From positions 1 through 34,615 of the forward strand of contig JBCCFW010000071.1 in NCBI GenBank assembly GCA_039029535.1: a stretch of DNA of 34,615 nt, written 5' to 3'. How positions within the stretch are numbered: the stretch's first letter is position 1; each line of letters starts with the position of its first letter. The notes beneath the pieces are model-generated. The model saw nothing but the letters and a program-made list of their open reading frames with translations, was not told where the DNA came from and made no database searches. The translations under genes were made by a program, and so were the position numbers. Below, one piece after another: positions 33,314 through 34,615 of this stretch. Source of the stretch: JBCCFW01 sp039029535. GTDB taxonomy: Bacteria; Acidobacteriota; JBCCFW01.

Positions 33314-34350
33314 TGGCGGTCGACGGACGCAAGATCCGAGTGCTGGTGGTCGACGACTCCACGCTGTGTCGCGACCTGCTGGCCGAGATTCTCGAGGCCG
33401 ATCCGGCCCTCGAGCTCGCGGGATCCGCCGTCGATGGCGCCGACGCCGTCGAGAAAGTCGTCGACCTCGCGCCCGACGTCGTGACGATGGACCTGCGGAT
33501 GCCGAAGATGGACGGCATCGAGGCCACCACGGCCATCATGGAGAAGCGTCCGACGCCGATCCTGGTGCTCACCGGCCACCCCTTCCAGTCCGGCCGGAAC
33601 ATGACCTTCGACGCCATCCGCGCCGGAGCGCTCGACCTCATGATCAAGCCCGACCTCGGGGTGGGTGCGGAGGTCGAGCAGCTCGGCAGCGACCTGGCCC
33701 GGATGATCAAGTTCGTCGCGCAGCTCGACGTCACTCAGGCCGGTGCTCCCGCGGCGTCCCCCGCCGAGGGAGAGAAGCGACCCATCGCGGCGGTCGCCAT
33801 GGCCGCGAGCGTCGGCGGTCCGCGAGCGGTGCACTCGGTGCTCTCCGCCTTGCCCGCCGACTTTCCGACCGGGATCGTGCTCGTGCAGCACATCACCGAG
33901 GGCTTCGTGGACGAGTTCGCTGCGTGGCTCGACTCCGAGAGCGAGCTCCGCGTGCGCGTGGCCGAGCAGGACGACGAGGTCGTCCCCGGGCAGGTCCTGG
34001 TGGCGCCGGCGGAGTGCCACGTGCGGCTCATGCCGGGCGGCCACTGCAAGCTCATCCGCGGTCAGCCGATCAACGGCTACCGGCCCTCCGCTGACGTGCT
34101 CTTCTCGTCCCTGGCCCGGGTTCACGGTGAGCTTGCCTGCGGGGTCATCCTGAGCGGGATGGGGGAGGACGGCGTGACCGGTCTCTCCGACATCAAGTCA
34201 CGCGGTGGTCTCACGCTCGTCCAAGACGAGGGTCCGGACGTGGGCGAGGGGATGCCGCATGCGAGCCGGGAGAAGGGCGCAGCCGAGCACCTGGTCGCTC
34301 TCGAAAACGTGGCGGCCGAGCTCGTCGGTCGCTGCGGGCCGGCCGAGTAG
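33313..34350 (+). CDS. cheB: CheB protein-glutamate methylesterase/deamidase
   Basis: The 345-residue adaptation enzyme removes methyl groups from chemoreceptor glutamates. The N-terminal receiver has D14, D15, the phospho-acceptor D60 (TMDLRMPKMDG) and K112. The catalytic domain has the Ser-His-Asp triad: S166 in ASVGGP (usual STGGP), H193 in VQHITEGF, D286 in GMGEDGVTG. The ATG at 33313 fits the family start, but GGAGGG (33245-33250) favours an in-frame GTG at 33259, which would add 18 hydrophobic residues; the choice is open. No methyltransferase gene (CheR) is in the window. Confidence 0.94.
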   Translation: MAVDGRKIRVLVVDDSTLCRDLLAEILEADPALELAGSAVDGADAVEKVVDLAPDVVTMDLRMPKMDGIEATTAIMEKRPTPILVLTGHPFQSGRNMTFDAIRAGALDLMIKPDLGVGAEVEQLGSDLARMIKFVAQLDVTQAGAPAASPAEGEKRPIAAVAMAASVGGPRAVHSVLSALPADFPTGIVLVQHITEGFVDEFAAWLDSESELRVRVAEQDDEVVPGQVLVAPAECHVRLMPGGHCKLIRGQPINGYRPSADVLFSSLARVHGELACGVILSGMGEDGVTGLSDIKSRGGLTLVQDEGPDVGEGMPHASREKGAAEHLVALENVAAELVGRCGPAE

Positions 34351-34396
34351 CGTGGACACCGTGACCAGACCCTCGAATCGGCCCTTGGAGGCTGTC

Positions 34397-34425
34397 TTGA
34401 CAGGGTTCCGGGGAAGGTTCAGCCT
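34397..34425 (+). promoter_or_regulatory. Candidate promoter before the last receiver gene
   Basis: TTGACA (34397-34402), followed by GGG, lies 17 bases before CAGCCT (34420-34425), mirroring the site before cheB. It is 71 bases before the GTG at 34473. It just precedes the left arm of the terminal inverted repeat. Confidence 0.3.
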
Positions 34426-34427
34426 TT

Positions 34428-34615
34428 TCGGGAGCAGCCCCTCCGCTGGGGCGCCCGACCGAGGACGTGATCGTGAGTGAGAAGAAGGGAAAGATCCTGG
34501 TGATCGATGACTCCGAGCTCGTCCTCGACATCACCAAGGATGCCCTCGAAGAAGCCGGTTACGAGATCCTCACCAACTCCTCGGTCGGGCGCCCCAGCGG
34601 AGGGGCTGCTCCCGA
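34428..34615. repeat. 38-bp perfect inverted repeat ending at the last base
   Basis: Bases 34428-34465 and 34578-34615 are exact reverse complements (arms begin TCGGGAGCAGCCCC on the left and end GGGGCTGCTCCCGA on the right), separated by 112 bases. The left arm holds the ribosome site of the receiver gene, while the right arm interrupts that gene's coding frame and stops exactly at the window end. A fold-back chimera at a contig end is the simplest reading. Confidence 0.95.
34473..34615 (+). CDS. Response-regulator receiver, N-terminal fragment
   Basis: The GTG at 34473 has GAGGA 7 bases upstream (a GTG at 34467 is also in frame). The first 37 residues, SEKKGKILVIDDSELVLDI and DALEEAGYEIL, are a typical receiver opening with the acidic pair D12-D13. 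From about residue 36 the frame enters the right arm of the inverted repeat and reads VGRPSGGAAP, which does not look like a receiver; the true continuation is probably missing. It would be the next gene of the sensory cluster. Confidence 0.75.
   Translation, partial: MSEKKGKILVIDDSELVLDITKDALEEAGYEILTNSSVGRPSGGAAP

Overview
The window is GC-rich DNA from a Gram-negative (diderm) bacterium. An OmpH/Skp-type periplasmic chaperone, a TonB-dependent outer-membrane receptor and a secretin N-domain protein all point to an outer membrane. Genes are tightly packed, with many GTG starts and ATGA/GTGA stop-start overlaps. A chemotaxis kinase fused to a receiver, HD-GYP and CHAT/TPR proteins fit a Myxococcota-like ('deltaproteobacterial') or Planctomycetota-like lineage, but no rRNA or other phylogenetic marker is present, so the lineage stays open.

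Region 1 (1-5627): the 3' end of an OmpH/Skp chaperone gene converges on a minus-strand group, read in the order secreted TPR/CHAT protein, small double-zinc protein, stand-alone LarC C-terminal domain, metG. Region 2 (5691-11480): a plus-strand run with 4-base overlaps or zero gaps encodes thymidylate kinase, DNA polymerase III delta', two ABC exporter half-transporters that look like an asymmetric heterodimer, and a Fur-family regulator. A small basic membrane protein is convergent to it. Region 3 (11870-14012): thiolase plus 3-hydroxyacyl-CoA dehydrogenase, closed by a strong intrinsic terminator.

Region 4 (14013-16398) is a repeat-rich stretch. It holds a tRNA-like fragment, a ribbon-helix-helix protein, a 90-bp tandem array that repeats the last codons of an RNase HI gene, the zinc-ribbon RNase HI itself, an unknown protein with a perfect 10-bp dyad in its leader, and a 95-bp tandem array that supplies the ribosome site of the next gene.

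Region 5 (16399-34615) is a sensory cluster, all on the plus strand: secretin-N-domain protein, GAF/HD-GYP protein, single receiver, CheW, a divergent CheW-like protein, a large secreted protein with calcium-type loops, TonB-dependent receptor, periplasmic ABC_sub_bind protein without permease or ATPase, methyl-accepting chemoreceptor, a 1326-residue CheA with three intact Hpt domains, one degenerate Hpt and a C-terminal receiver, CheB, and the start of another receiver protein. The order receptor - binding protein - chemoreceptor - CheA suggests that a ligand crossing the outer membrane is reported through a soluble binding protein to a dedicated, non-flagellar-type chemosensory pathway. No CheR, flagellar or pilus gene is in view.

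The last 38 bases of the window are an exact reverse complement of 34428-34465 and interrupt the final receiver gene. This looks more like a fold-back assembly or amplification chimera than biology.
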